Assembly (NCBI RefSeq): GCF_014196915.1
Contig: NZ_JACIEP010000002.1
Location: 1 to 64,000, forward strand
Source of the DNA: Dysgonomonas hofstadii
GTDB taxonomy: Bacteria; Bacteroidota; Bacteroidia; Bacteroidales; Dysgonomonadaceae
Reading direction: 5' to 3'
Length of the DNA: 64,000 nucleotides
Shown here: positions 11,001 to 19,205 of the stretch, one piece after another
Layout: each line of letters starts with the position of its first letter
How positions within the stretch are numbered: the stretch's first letter is position 1
Notes under the pieces: model-generated
What the model saw: only the letters and a program-made list of their open reading frames with translations
Database searches by the model: none
Told to the model about the DNA's origin: nothing
Position numbers and translations under genes: made by a program

Positions 11001-11720
11001 TATAAAGATGCCAAAGAACTCTTAGACCAATTAGTCTTTAATAAGGCTGAATATATCAATGCTGTGTTCGGTATATTCGAAGCCTATTCCGATAATGAAT
11101 GTATCTTCATCAACGACATTTGTTTTCCGATGCTTCGCCAACAAAAGAAGAACGAGAAAGGGGAATATCTCTCGCTTTGTGATTTCGTTGCACCCAAAAC
11201 TTCCGGGATGAAAGACTTTGTAGGCGGATTCACCGTTACAGCTGGAATAGGAGCTAACGAACTGATGAGTGAATACGAACGGCAAGGCGATGAATACAAA
11301 GTCCTCTTGTTAAAGTCCGTATTAGACCGACTGGCGGAAGCGACTACCGAGTGGCTTCATGCCAAGATCAGGAAAGAATACTGGGGCTTTGCACCGGATG
11401 AAAATATATCGGTTAATGAGATGTTCGCCTTAAAATATCAGGGCATCCGCCCGGCAGTGGGTTATCCGTCTATTCCCGATCAATCCATTAACTTCCTGCT
11501 GAATGATAACCTTCTTCAATCAAAGGAGATTGGTGTGGAACTTACCGAGAACGGGGTGATGCTCCCGAACGCTTCGGTGAGCGGTATCATTATCTCGCAT
11601 CCCAAATCCAAATATTTCAATATAGGCAATATCCTCGACGATCAGTTGGAGGCATATATTGAAAGACGCGGCGAAGATGCCCAGCTAATCCGTAAATTCT
11701 TAGGGGCTAATTTAGTATAA
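8028..11720 (+). CDS. metH: cobalamin-dependent methionine synthase MetH
   Basis: MetH moves a methyl group from 5-methyltetrahydrofolate to homocysteine through methylcobalamin. The full 1230-aa, four-module protein is present. The homocysteine domain has LNCSFG (Cys243) and GGCCGTT (Cys306, Cys307) as zinc ligands. The pterin-binding domain follows (about 345-620). The B12 domain has DVHDIG with axial His756. The C-terminal activation domain has RPAVGYP (Arg1141) for S-adenosylmethionine. The ATG is 4 bp after the DUF6056-like cluster. There is no B12 riboswitch directly upstream. The next gene, a metal-transporter permease, starts 1 bp after the stop; MetH needs zinc, so the pairing may be meaningful. 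Confidence 0.98.
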   Translation: MHKIENILKDRILILDGAMGTMIQRYKLTEEDFRGERFKDSTTLLKGNNDLLCLTRPDVIETIHREYLEVGTDIIETNTFNANAISMEDYNMSGLVKEINIAAAKLARKAADDYTKQNPDKPRFVAGSIGPTNKTASMSPKVENPIFRAVTFDDLYFAYKEQIEGLVDGGVDLLLIETIFDTLNAKAALFAADEVRKERNIALPIMISVTLSDKGGRTLSGQTIGGFLASVSHIDFLSVGLNCSFGAKDMKPFLKELGRLAPSFISAYPNAGLPNQFGEYDETPEIMAGQIKEYIDEGLVNILGGCCGTTPEHIARYSELVKNAIPHKPAEKPKYMWLSGLELLEAKPEINFINIGERLNVAGSRKFLRLIKEQKYEEALTIAHKQVEDGAQVLDVNMDEGLLDGVKEMTTFLNLMASDPDVSRIPVMIDSSKWEVLEAGLKCVQGKPIVNSISLKGGEEEFLHQARLVRQYGAAVIIMAFDETGQADTYSRRIEICERAYKLLINDGFNPLDIIFDPNILAIATGIEEHRNYAVDFLETITWIKKNLPHAKISGGVSNLSFSFRGNDYVREAMHAVFLYYAIQRGMDMGIVNPGQSVVYDDIPSDLRNLVEDVIFNRRPEATDELIEYAEKVKNENTGQTEQKVEEWRSYPLDERIQYALIKGISDYLEEDLAEALKVYPKAVDIIDKPLMDGMNKVGDLFGSGKMFLPQVVKTARTMKRAVAILQPTLEAQKASSSGNNKAGKLVIATVKGDVHDIGKNIVSIILACNNYEVIDLGVMTPPEVIIQKVKEEQPDILCLSGLITPSLEEMSIVAHEMEKAGFSIPLMIGGATTSKLHTAIKIDPKYNNGSVVYVKDASQAPAAVSKLINPTTKNSYIKEIKDEYSSLRDNAVDKKEGLLPLSEVLGKGMKADWSEYITPTPKVEGRQMLKHIPIEKIIPYIDWKFFFHSWNLSARYASVQHIDDCPSCRQQWLNSFPEQEREKATEGMQLYKDAKELLDQLVFNKAEYINAVFGIFEAYSDNECIFINDICFPMLRQQKKNEKGEYLSLCDFVAPKTSGMKDFVGGFTVTAGIGANELMSEYERQGDEYKVLLLKSVLDRLAEATTEWLHAKIRKEYWGFAPDENISVNEMFALKYQGIRPAVGYPSIPDQSINFLLNDNLLQSKEIGVELTENGVMLPNASVSGIIISHPKSKYFNIGNILDDQLEAYIERRGEDAQLIRKFLGANLV

Positions 11721-11721
11721 T

Positions 11722-12558
11722 ATGGAATTTTTCGATCTCTTATCATACTCCTTTTTTCAGAATGCCTTGCTGGGCAGTCTTTTGGCCAGTATAGCCTGTG
11801 GAATTATTGGTTCGTATGTCGTTGTGCGCCGGCTGGTCTTCATCAGTGGCGGCATCACTCATGCCTCGCTTGGCGGGATAGGAATGGGATTCTACTTCGG
11901 GTGGAACCCTATTCTGGCGGCAATGGTCTTTTCCATATTATCCGCATTCGGTATCGAATGGCTTTCGTCCCGTCAGGGAGTACGCGAAGATTCAGCGATA
12001 GGGTCATTCTGGTCGTTGGGTATGGCTGTGGGTATTATCTTTATATACCTCAAACCCGGCTTTGCACCTAACCTTTCCGACTATCTGTTCGGAAATATCC
12101 TTACAATAACCCAGACGGATATCATATCTTTAGCTATCCTTTCCCTTGTACTGATCGCAGTATTCCTGCTATTCGGGCAGCATATACTCTTCGCTGCTTT
12201 CGATCCCGACTTTGCCAAGACCCGTAACCTGCCTGTCAATTTCATCAAGTATGCCATGATGATGGCCATCGCTATTACCATTGTCCTTTCTATACGCCTG
12301 GTTGGCATCGTCCTGCTCATGTCTATCCTCACCGTTCCGCAAATGACAGCTAATTTGTTTACTTCCAATTTTGTAAAGATGATATTACTGTCAGTGCTCA
12401 TTGGCTTCGTCGGATGTATTGCCGGCCTTTTTCTGTCAGCCATACTGGATGTGCCATCGGGAGTATTCATCATCTTTACTCAGATCGTGGTATTCCTCGT
12501 TGCAAGATCAATAGTCCGTTTAACTTATAAACACGATTTAAAGAAAATGGCCGAATAA
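11722..12558 (+). CDS. metal ABC transporter permease (ZnuB/TroC-like)
   Basis: A 278-aa inner-membrane permease of the ABC-3 family (zinc, manganese or iron import). The N-terminal pattern GSLLASIACGIIGSYVVVRR and the GGITHASLGGIGMG loop are typical, with about eight hydrophobic segments. It follows metH by 1 bp. The ATPase and binding-protein partners are absent from the window, so it must act with subunits encoded elsewhere. The metal cannot be told from sequence; zinc would fit the MetH neighbour. Confidence 0.88.
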   Translation: MEFFDLLSYSFFQNALLGSLLASIACGIIGSYVVVRRLVFISGGITHASLGGIGMGFYFGWNPILAAMVFSILSAFGIEWLSSRQGVREDSAIGSFWSLGMAVGIIFIYLKPGFAPNLSDYLFGNILTITQTDIISLAILSLVLIAVFLLFGQHILFAAFDPDFAKTRNLPVNFIKYAMMMAIAITIVLSIRLVGIVLLMSILTVPQMTANLFTSNFVKMILLSVLIGFVGCIAGLFLSAILDVPSGVFIIFTQIVVFLVARSIVRLTYKHDLKKMAE

Positions 12559-12595
12559 TGCGAATCAGCAAAACTTTATAGTAAATAGTCATCAG

Positions 12596-12720
12596 TTAAC
12601 TAAAACCTGACAAAAATTACATATTTTATTATTTTCCAATTTGTTCATTTTTCAAATTATCATCAGCACATCGGCATATTATATAATCAGCACATTGATA
12701 TACTATAGATAAAGTATCTG
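12596..12720. repeat. degenerate copy of dispersed TTAACTAAAA / GGCACATCGGCATATTAG repeat
   Basis: TTAACTAAAACCTGACA is followed by CAGCACATCGGCATATTA and ACTATAGATAAAG. The same words in the same order occur at 14300-14412 and 28118-28230. This copy lies between the metal permease and the convergent ThrE genes and is the most worn of the three. No terminator with a T-tract is visible here. Confidence 0.55.
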
Positions 12721-12808
12721 AAATAAAATGCAGGTCCAACTATCTATTTGCATAAATAATCCCCGCTTGTTTTATCCAAGACTGTAATAGTGAACCTCAT
12801 TCCCCCTG

Positions 12809-13327
12809 TCACTGCATCTTACCTTTTCCTATGACATCCTTAAACGAAATATGTTTCACGCTCTGCTTCCTGAACAACAACGCTCCGATACATATACCTA
12901 TTGCCAAAGTGAACAACAACGACATAGTCAGCATCAGGTTATGTGCCGTATCTATCAGGATATGCGGATTCTGCTCTATCGTTGCCAGATCGGTAGATTT
13001 TATTCCCCCTATCATTGTCCGGTAAGCAAACATACCCGGGATCATGGTAATACAGGCAGGCATCGTAAATACTACCGGAGGGCTGTCCACCCTATGGGCG
13101 GCAAATATACCCACAAACCCGATAAATACAGAACCGGCCAGCGTAGCCGTGATTAATCCGAAATCAAGCTGTACTAATATAAAACGTATACAATGCCCCA
13201 TCCCACCAAGCAACCCGGCCACCCATAGCAATCTTTTGGGTGATCCGAACAAAATAGCCCAGCAAAATCCCACTATAAAAGCGATACCAAAATCGCGCAG
13301 AATATTTAATATTGTCAGTTCTTCCAT
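12809..13327 (-). CDS. threonine/serine exporter, small subunit (ThrE_2 type)
   Basis: A 172-aa membrane protein with five hydrophobic segments that matches the C-terminal half of full-length ThrE. In split systems this small protein pairs with the larger ThrE-like partner encoded just upstream (gap 5 bp). It contains a typical GGMGHCIRF segment after the second membrane helix and the late PACITMIPGMFAYR helix-turn. Expected role: export of threonine or serine by proton antiport at the inner membrane. Confidence 0.85.
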   Translation of the reverse strand: MEELTILNILRDFGIAFIVGFCWAILFGSPKRLLWVAGLLGGMGHCIRFILVQLDFGLITATLAGSVFIGFVGIFAAHRVDSPPVVFTMPACITMIPGMFAYRTMIGGIKSTDLATIEQNPHILIDTAHNLMLTMSLLFTLAIGICIGALLFRKQSVKHISFKDVIGKGKMQ

Positions 13328-13332
13328 ATTAT

Positions 13333-14136
13333 CTAAAAGTTACCGATACCTAAAAAAGTGATACACAATGTCATACCCGCTGCAATACACAACAATATAA
13401 ATCCGCCGAACAATGCCCTGTTCATAGCCGAAGACAGATAACCTTCTATCAGGTCTATCACACAATTAATCAACGGAACTCCCGGTATCAGGTACAAAAC
13501 AGCTGTCGCCATCGCTGCCTCAGGGTGCGATCCTATACCATATATTCGTCCTAGAGCCGTGATCAGAGTAGTAACAAAGGCGGCAATGGAAATGCATATC
13601 ATCGGGTTGAATTTCTTACCCGAAAAAAAGCATTTTATCAGATAACCGACAAAAGCTGCAAAAAATGCAACGACCGCATTCATCGTATCTCCCAAAGAAA
13701 ACAGGCACAGTCCGGCACACGAAAACCCGACCGCTATGGCAACAGGAAAATCTTTATAATTCGGTTTATTCTTTATCCTGGTAAACTCCTTTTCTGTTTC
13801 ATCTATAGATAACTCTTCTTCCTGAACCTTCCAAGACAAATGCGACACCTCTGTCAACACAGCCAGATGGACCGAATGAGCTGGAGATTCTTTATAACAG
13901 GTTACTGAATTAGATGAATCGTTCTTATCCTTTACCGTTACCAGCAAACCTTTGAAAGTAGGGCTCATATTCATTTCAAACCCCCAGGTAGAAGCAAGCC
14001 TGCCCAAATTACTGTTCAGACGTCCACAATGAGCACCCGAAGCAAGCAGGTATGTGCCAATATCGAGTACCAGGTCGGCAAACCGTTGCGCAGGTATCTT
14101 TTCTTTTTTAGTCTTATCTGTTATAAGTTCCGGCAT
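13333..14136 (-). CDS. threonine/serine exporter, large subunit (ThrE/DUF1212)
   Basis: A 267-aa protein: a soluble N-terminal part (about 1-120, with LLASGAHCGRLNSNLGR as in the DUF1212 domain) and five membrane segments. The conserved PGVPLINCVIDLIEGY stretch near the C terminus matches the ThrE exporter family. I take the ATG at 14136; an in-frame TTG 12 bp upstream is less likely. It is the first gene of a two-gene operon with the small ThrE subunit. Confidence 0.86.
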   Translation of the reverse strand: MPELITDKTKKEKIPAQRFADLVLDIGTYLLASGAHCGRLNSNLGRLASTWGFEMNMSPTFKGLLVTVKDKNDSSNSVTCYKESPAHSVHLAVLTEVSHLSWKVQEEELSIDETEKEFTRIKNKPNYKDFPVAIAVGFSCAGLCLFSLGDTMNAVVAFFAAFVGYLIKCFFSGKKFNPMICISIAAFVTTLITALGRIYGIGSHPEAAMATAVLYLIPGVPLINCVIDLIEGYLSSAMNRALFGGFILLCIAAGMTLCITFLGIGNF

Positions 14137-14161
14137 ATTCGTATGCAATGTAATTTTGATG

Positions 14162-14169
14162 CAAAGATA
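14162..14169 (-). promoter_or_regulatory. Bacteroidetes -7 box for the ThrE operon
   Basis: On the minus strand the sequence reads TATCTTTG, an exact TAnnTTTG match, 26 bp before the ATG. No well-spaced -33 element was found. Confidence 0.5.
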
Positions 14170-14240
14170 TTAAGAAATTTTTGTCTATTCCCTTATTACA
14201 AACAACTATACTGATGCATTGTTTTTTCTCCTCAGCCACA

Positions 14241-14412
14241 TTTTAACTAAAACATTACAAACTTGACATTTTATTTAGCCTATAATTGTTAGTTTGTTAA
14301 CCCCTATATTTTTAACTAAAACCTTACATTCCTTACAGATTTTCAAAGATCTTTTTACTATTGGCACATCGGCATATTAGCCAATCGGCACATTAGTATC
14401 CTACAGATAAAC
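14241..14412. repeat. dispersed repeat, two partial units, upstream of btuB
   Basis: A first partial unit (TTTTAACTAAAACATTACA, 14241-14262) is followed by a full unit from about 14309. The block 14343-14386 is identical over 44 bp to 28160-28203. The unit ends with the ATAGATAAA-like word also found at 12700 and 28221. It lies between the divergent ThrE and btuB promoters. Confidence 0.75.
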
Positions 14413-14426
14413 TTTTTTATTTCTCA

Positions 14427-14458
14427 TTCGCTTAACTCATAACTATTTCTTACCTTTG
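14427..14458 (+). promoter_or_regulatory. promoter of the B12 uptake operon
   Basis: TACCTTTG (14451-14458) is an exact Bacteroidetes -7 box. TTCG at 14427-14430 lies 20 bp upstream in the -33 position (consensus TTTG). Transcription would start a few bases before the first pairing arm of the riboswitch. Confidence 0.7.
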
Positions 14459-14463
14459 CACAG

Positions 14464-14611
14464 CTTTGTTCCTTATAGGATTAAAAGGGAATCAGGTGTA
14501 AATCCTGAACAGACCCGCTGCTGTAAGCTCCGCAAAGTTTCATACAACTATAGCCACTATATTGAATGGGAAGGCTGTATGAAAATGGAGCAAGTCAGAA
14601 GACCTGCAAAG
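14464..14611 (+). ncRNA. cobalamin (B12) riboswitch
   Basis: The conserved parts appear in order: GGGAATCAGGTGTAAATCC, CAGACCCGCTGCTGTAA, the GCCACT / GAATGGGAAGGC stretch (14553-14575) and the B12 box GCAAGTCAGAAGACCTGC (14590-14607). The closing stem is CTTTG (14464-14468) with CAAAG (14607-14611). It would reduce expression of the downstream BtuB-like receptor when adenosylcobalamin is plentiful. A following hairpin at 14621-14650 may be part of the expression platform. A reading frame of 84 codons across this region is coincidental. Confidence 0.95.
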
Positions 14612-14620
14612 TGGATTTTT

Positions 14621-14650
14621 CTTAAAAGCTTTCGAGGAATAAGGCTTAAG
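14621..14650 (+). promoter_or_regulatory. hairpin in leader, possible riboswitch expression platform
   Basis: CTTAA pairs with TTAAG and, after a 2-base bulge, GCTT pairs with AGGC/AAGG-type partners around the GAGGAAT loop. It lies between the aptamer and the GTG start of the receptor gene. No strong T-tract follows directly, so translational control is more likely than termination; this is inference. Confidence 0.35.
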
Positions 14651-14723
14651 AAACATTTTAAAGATACATTTCTTTTCTTTGTTCTTACCGGAAGCTATTT
14701 ATTAATCTAAGACTGCTTTAGCC

Positions 14724-16724
14724 GTGGTAAGAGTTTCAATCTTTTCTGTCTTATTTTTTTCTATTGTATGTACTTTACAGGCACAGATAAAAGATAGTAT
14801 ACCCGACCAAAAACTACGGGAAATAGAAATATCAGTTCATAACAAACCTCTAAACTCATTATCAACCAGTCCGCTTCAGGTCATTACCAATGACGAGCTT
14901 TTACAACAAGGTATACAATCGGTAGCCGATGCCGTGCGTCGTTTTAATGGCATTGTTCTGAAAGATTATGGAGGCATAGGTGGACTGAAAACCATTGCCA
15001 TACGGGGGATGGGGGCGGAGCACACAGCTATCAGCTACGACGGAGTAATGGTCAGCAATGTACAATCGGGGCAAGTAGACTTAGGACGTTTTTCTCTCGA
15101 CAATATATCGATGGTCTCGCTCAACATAGGACAATCGGACGAAATATTACAAACAGCAAAATCCTTCGCATCATCGGGCGTTTTGAATCTGCAAACTATA
15201 ACACCGGAATTTATTGAGCGTAACTTCACAGGTCACGCAAGCATAACTGCGGGTTCATTCGGACTATTCAACCCGATGCTGGATTATGCACAGAAACTGA
15301 ACGAGACATTTGTAGTCTCTGCCAACGGAAGCTGGCAGCGCGCTGACGGGAATTATCCGTTCAAAGACTACACGACAGGAGAAAAGAAAAAGCGGAATAA
15401 CAGTGATGTGGATATATGGCGGACAGAGCTTAACCTGTTCAGCGACTTTGGCAAATCGGGGAAACTAAATGCTAAAGTATATTATTTCGATTCTGAACGT
15501 GGATTACCCGGGAATGTGACTTATGGAAATGATTATGCCGCAGAACGGTTATGGGATAAAAATTTCTTCTCTCAACTTGCCTATATCAATAACTTAGGGA
15601 ATAAATTTAAGCTCAAGTCGCAAATAAAATATGATTATGTTTATACAAAATACGAAGATAAACATGATAAATACAGCCAATATCCCAATAATACCCTGAG
15701 AAATATTTACAAAGAACAGGAGTTATACTTATCAAACGCATTGCAATATCTGCTGAATGACAAAATATCATTCTCCTTTGCCGAAGATTTATTTTACAAC
15801 AAATTAAAAAATGAAATACAACTAGCGGAGGCACTCCCTTACCCCGAACGTTATAATTCATTATCCGCATTAGCTTTTCAATATAAGCATAAACGCCTCA
15901 TCGTGACATCAAGTATTTTGGCAACTTACATCTCCGAAAAAACGAAAAACAACAGTAAAAACACTACATATAAAAAATTGTCTCCTTCATTAGGATTGTC
16001 ATATAAACCCATTGACGCTACCAATTTAAGGATAAGAGCATCATATAAACAGACATACCGTGTACCGTCTTTCACAGAACTATATTACACCCCGGTAGAC
16101 AAAAAACTTAATCCGGAATCTGCCCGGCAATTCAATCTTGGACTCACATGGGTAGGTGCAATTCCAAATACGGCTTTCAATTATATAAGCTTATCCGCTG
16201 ATGCTTACTACAATAACGTGGATGATAAGATTGTGATCATACCCAAAACATTTATAGCCACAGCCTTCAATATGGGGAAAGTGGATATTAAAGGAATAGA
16301 CCTGCGAGCTGTAAGTAATTATGCTATCAATAGTAAAATGAGCCTCAACCTGTCATTAGCATACAGTTACATGAAAGCGCTGGATGTTACCGACAAGAGC
16401 AACGATACTTATAAACATCAATTGGTGTATACTCCACAGCATTCGGGTTCTGCATCCTTATCTTTCGATAATCCGTGGATAATTTTCTCTTATTCGATGG
16501 TAGCCGCAAGTAAACGTTACTCCCTGCCTATCAACGAGAAATCAAATGCACTGGACGCATATACCGACCATAGTATATCATTATACCGCGCCTTCAAAAT
16601 CAAAAACAACGAATTGTATTTGCAGGGCAACATACTGAATATCTGGAATAACAATTACGATATAATCAAATTCTATCCTATGCCCGGAAGATCTTTCAAG
16701 ATTTCGGCAGGGATAAAGTTTTAA
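14724..16724 (+). CDS. btuB: TonB-dependent receptor, BtuB-type cobalamin uptake
   Basis: An outer-membrane TonB-dependent transporter of 666 aa. A signal peptide (1-20) is followed by the plug (about 30-150, with ADAVRRFNGIVLKDYGG and IRGMGAEHTAISYDGV) and a 22-strand barrel ending in the aromatic residue F666. There is no N-terminal carboxypeptidase-like domain, so it is not a SusC. The substrate is assigned by the B12 riboswitch directly upstream and by the BtuG- and BtuF-like genes behind it. The start is GTG at 14724: the frame is closed by a stop at 14703 and there is no ATG before the plug. Confidence 0.9.
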   Translation: MVRVSIFSVLFFSIVCTLQAQIKDSIPDQKLREIEISVHNKPLNSLSTSPLQVITNDELLQQGIQSVADAVRRFNGIVLKDYGGIGGLKTIAIRGMGAEHTAISYDGVMVSNVQSGQVDLGRFSLDNISMVSLNIGQSDEILQTAKSFASSGVLNLQTITPEFIERNFTGHASITAGSFGLFNPMLDYAQKLNETFVVSANGSWQRADGNYPFKDYTTGEKKKRNNSDVDIWRTELNLFSDFGKSGKLNAKVYYFDSERGLPGNVTYGNDYAAERLWDKNFFSQLAYINNLGNKFKLKSQIKYDYVYTKYEDKHDKYSQYPNNTLRNIYKEQELYLSNALQYLLNDKISFSFAEDLFYNKLKNEIQLAEALPYPERYNSLSALAFQYKHKRLIVTSSILATYISEKTKNNSKNTTYKKLSPSLGLSYKPIDATNLRIRASYKQTYRVPSFTELYYTPVDKKLNPESARQFNLGLTWVGAIPNTAFNYISLSADAYYNNVDDKIVIIPKTFIATAFNMGKVDIKGIDLRAVSNYAINSKMSLNLSLAYSYMKALDVTDKSNDTYKHQLVYTPQHSGSASLSFDNPWIIFSYSMVAASKRYSLPINEKSNALDAYTDHSISLYRAFKIKNNELYLQGNILNIWNNNYDIIKFYPMPGRSFKISAGIKF

Positions 16725-16751
16725 TAAAGTAAAATCAAATTATTTATAAAA

Positions 16752-17828
16752 ATGAAGAAGTATTTTTTAAGAACCATTTTAATCGGAATTTCGGCAATTT
16801 CTTTTTTTTCATGTGATTCTGACGATGACCCGGACTGGACGGAGCCCGAAGTGAAAACGACAGGAGTATACATACTAAACAGTGGAAACTATAAGGGGAA
16901 TGATGCCAGTCTCACATATTACGATGTAGAAAACAATACTGTTACAGAAAATGTATTTGCCAATGTTAATAAACCCCTTATATTGGGTGAACTGGCGAAT
17001 GACATGGCCATTTACGGAAGTAAGATGTATATTGCTGTGACAACTTCCAACAAAATATATGTAACAGACAAAAAAGCCAGGCTAGTGACTAATGGCACAA
17101 TCACTCCTTTGAACGATGAAATGCCAATGGAGCCTCGTTGTATTCTTACTTATGAAGGGAAAATATACATATCTACTCAAACCGGCTATGTTTTGCGAAT
17201 GGATACAACAACATACAGTTACGATAAAGTAAAAGTAGGCGCATACCCTGAGCAAATGGCAATTTCGGGGAATAACCTGTTTGTCGCTAATTCGGGGCAA
17301 TATTATGATAATACGGTTTCAGTTGTTAACCTGAATACTTTTTCTGAAACCTCCAAAATAGAATTACCTACATATAATCCGGTAGCAATACAAACAGATA
17401 AGAGTGGCAATATATATGTACTCTGCTGGGATATACATATGGGAACATCTTCCGCCTTATACAAAATAAACGCTACTACACACGCCATTACGAAAATAGG
17501 AGATGACGGTATAGGATCATACATACTTATGAATGGCGACAAACTGCTGATAATGAGTTTGGATTATGATGCGAACACCAGTAATATAATTAGTTACGAT
17601 ACAACCGGCAATACATTCTCGGGTTCTTTCGTTACCGACGGAACTGTTATCGAAACCGGTAATTCCCTGAACATAGATCCGGTTACAGGTAATATATATG
17701 TTGGAACAGCAGTCTATGGCAGAAAACATCAAATGCTTATTTTCTCTCCTGACGGCAAATTAATCACAAAATTCAATACCGGAGGCTATTATCCAATGGG
17801 AGCATATTTCCTAAGTGAAATAAAATAG
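16752..17828 (+). CDS. btuG: BtuG-like surface lipoprotein, YncE/DUF5074-type beta-propeller
   Basis: A 358-aa lipoprotein with a lipobox ending at Cys21. The residues after the Cys (DSDDD) match the Bacteroidetes surface-export signal. The rest is made of repeats of about 45 residues with patterns such as GNIYVLCWD, GNIYVGTAVYG and GKIYISTQTGY, as in seven-bladed propellers. In Bacteroides thetaiotaomicron a propeller lipoprotein of this type (BtuG) sits on BtuB and binds B12 very tightly. The position directly behind a riboswitch-controlled BtuB supports the same role. It starts 27 bp after btuB. Confidence 0.82.
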   Translation: MKKYFLRTILIGISAISFFSCDSDDDPDWTEPEVKTTGVYILNSGNYKGNDASLTYYDVENNTVTENVFANVNKPLILGELANDMAIYGSKMYIAVTTSNKIYVTDKKARLVTNGTITPLNDEMPMEPRCILTYEGKIYISTQTGYVLRMDTTTYSYDKVKVGAYPEQMAISGNNLFVANSGQYYDNTVSVVNLNTFSETSKIELPTYNPVAIQTDKSGNIYVLCWDIHMGTSSALYKINATTHAITKIGDDGIGSYILMNGDKLLIMSLDYDANTSNIISYDTTGNTFSGSFVTDGTVIETGNSLNIDPVTGNIYVGTAVYGRKHQMLIFSPDGKLITKFNTGGYYPMGAYFLSEIK

Positions 17829-17837
17829 CAATAGATA

Positions 17838-18971
17838 ATGAAACTACTGAATATCACTATCATTTCATACTCACTTATTTTTCTGCTTACGGGCTGTAAC
17901 CAAAAACAGCCCGCAAGTCAGGAACCGCTATCTGTGAAGCCATATGAGATACACTATGCAAAAGGATTTCAGGTTAAGAAATATGCTGATTTCACAGAAG
18001 TTTCAGTAGTCAATCCCTGGGATACTACAAAGCTTCTGCAAAAATATATCCTTGTTGACAGGGACAAAGATATTCCTGCCGGTATTCCGCAAGGAACACT
18101 TGTTAAAGTTCCTGTAAAAAGTATGGCCGTTTACAATACACTCCAGTGCTCCACTCTGGATGAGTTGGAGTCTCCGGACATAGTCAAAGGAGTGTTTGAA
18201 CCGCAATATGTAAAGCAGGAAACAATAAAAGCCGGAGTGCAGAATGGAAGCATCGTTAATTTAGGTGAAGCCAGTAAGCCCGATATCGAAAAACTTATTA
18301 TGCTTTCTCCCGAAGCCATACTGGCATCCCCCATCGTAGGGCAGACATACGGAAATATCGAAAAAACAAAGATTCCTGTGATCGAGATACCGGATTATAC
18401 AGAATCCAATCCGTTAGGACGTGCTGAATGGATACGCTTCTACTCTCTCTTTATAGGAAAAGAAGAATTGGCTGATTCTCTCTTCAACATTACAGTAAGC
18501 AATTACAATAAACTTAAAGATATAGCTACATCAGCAGCAAATAAACCAACTGTATTTACTGATACCAAATATCAGAGCAACTGGAATATGCCGGGAGGCA
18601 AAAGTTATATGGCTAATATGCTGACTGATGCAGGAGGTGCATATATATGGGCCGAGGATAATTCGACCACATTCCTGCCTCTGTCGTTCGAAGCTGTACT
18701 GGACAAGGCCGGAGAAGGAGATGTTTGGCTTATCAGGTACTTTACACCGCAGGATATGACTTACGAAAGCCTAAAAAAGGAATACAAACAATATTCTTAT
18801 TTTAAAGCATTCAAAGAAAAGAACATATATGGTTGTAATACAACCTACTCGCCTTTTTATGAGGATCTGGCCATACACCCCGATTATATACTGAAAGATT
18901 TTATTAAAATATTTCATCCGGAATCGCTACCCGATTACAAACTGAAATACTATAAAAAGATCGGTGAATAA
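17838..18971 (+). CDS. btuF: BtuF-like periplasmic binding lipoprotein
   Basis: A 377-aa ABC-transporter substrate-binding protein of the TroA/BtuF fold. Its lipobox ends at Cys20 and is followed by NQKQ, not acidic residues, so it should stay facing the periplasm. Two lobes are joined by a long helix; a segment such as GEASKPDIEKLIMLSPEAIL is typical of the first lobe. It lies 9 bp after the propeller gene and ends the operon. No BtuC permease or BtuD ATPase is in the window. An iron-siderophore role is possible from the family alone; the riboswitch favours B12. Confidence 0.8.
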   Translation: MKLLNITIISYSLIFLLTGCNQKQPASQEPLSVKPYEIHYAKGFQVKKYADFTEVSVVNPWDTTKLLQKYILVDRDKDIPAGIPQGTLVKVPVKSMAVYNTLQCSTLDELESPDIVKGVFEPQYVKQETIKAGVQNGSIVNLGEASKPDIEKLIMLSPEAILASPIVGQTYGNIEKTKIPVIEIPDYTESNPLGRAEWIRFYSLFIGKEELADSLFNITVSNYNKLKDIATSAANKPTVFTDTKYQSNWNMPGGKSYMANMLTDAGGAYIWAEDNSTTFLPLSFEAVLDKAGEGDVWLIRYFTPQDMTYESLKKEYKQYSYFKAFKEKNIYGCNTTYSPFYEDLAIHPDYILKDFIKIFHPESLPDYKLKYYKKIGE

Positions 18972-18981
18972 TAAATACCTG

Positions 18982-19021
18982 AAAGACTTTGATACCAATT
19001 ATCAAGGTCTTTTTCTTTTTT
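18982..19021 (+). terminator. rho-independent terminator of the B12 operon
   Basis: AGACTTTGATA pairs with TATCAAGGTCT around a short loop (18984-19010) and is followed by a T-rich tail (19011-19021). Confidence 0.8.
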
Positions 19022-19033
19022 CAGGATTTACTT

Positions 19034-19075
19034 AGAGCCTGTATGAAAATTTTTGCTAAAATTTAAACAGGCTCT
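19034..19075. repeat. inverted repeat, possible IS remnant
   Basis: AGAGCCTGT (19034-19042) pairs with ACAGGCTCT (19067-19075), and the inner AAAATTTT / AAAATTT words also pair. It resembles the joined ends of a small element, but no transposase is present and it has no T-tract. Function unknown. Confidence 0.45.
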
Positions 19076-19107
19076 TAATCTAAAAAGTTGAAAAAACATC
19101 ATCTATA

Positions 19108-19139
19108 ATTGTGGAAATCGGGAACAATATGCATCTTTG
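19108..19139 (+). promoter_or_regulatory. promoter of the TPR/DUF3857 gene
   Basis: ATTG (19108-19111) and CATCTTTG (19132-19139) lie 20 bp apart, matching the Bacteroidetes -33 TTTG and -7 TAnnTTTG elements with one mismatch in each. Confidence 0.55.
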
Positions 19140-19205
19140 TATATAGAGGCAATCTCATAAAAACTATTATAAAACAAGAGGATCAATCATAAACACTATA
19201 ATTCC

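Noticed and set aside
14456-14710. 84-codon open frame on the plus strand before btuB
   Set aside because: It runs straight through the cobalamin riboswitch aptamer, whose conserved boxes explain the sequence.
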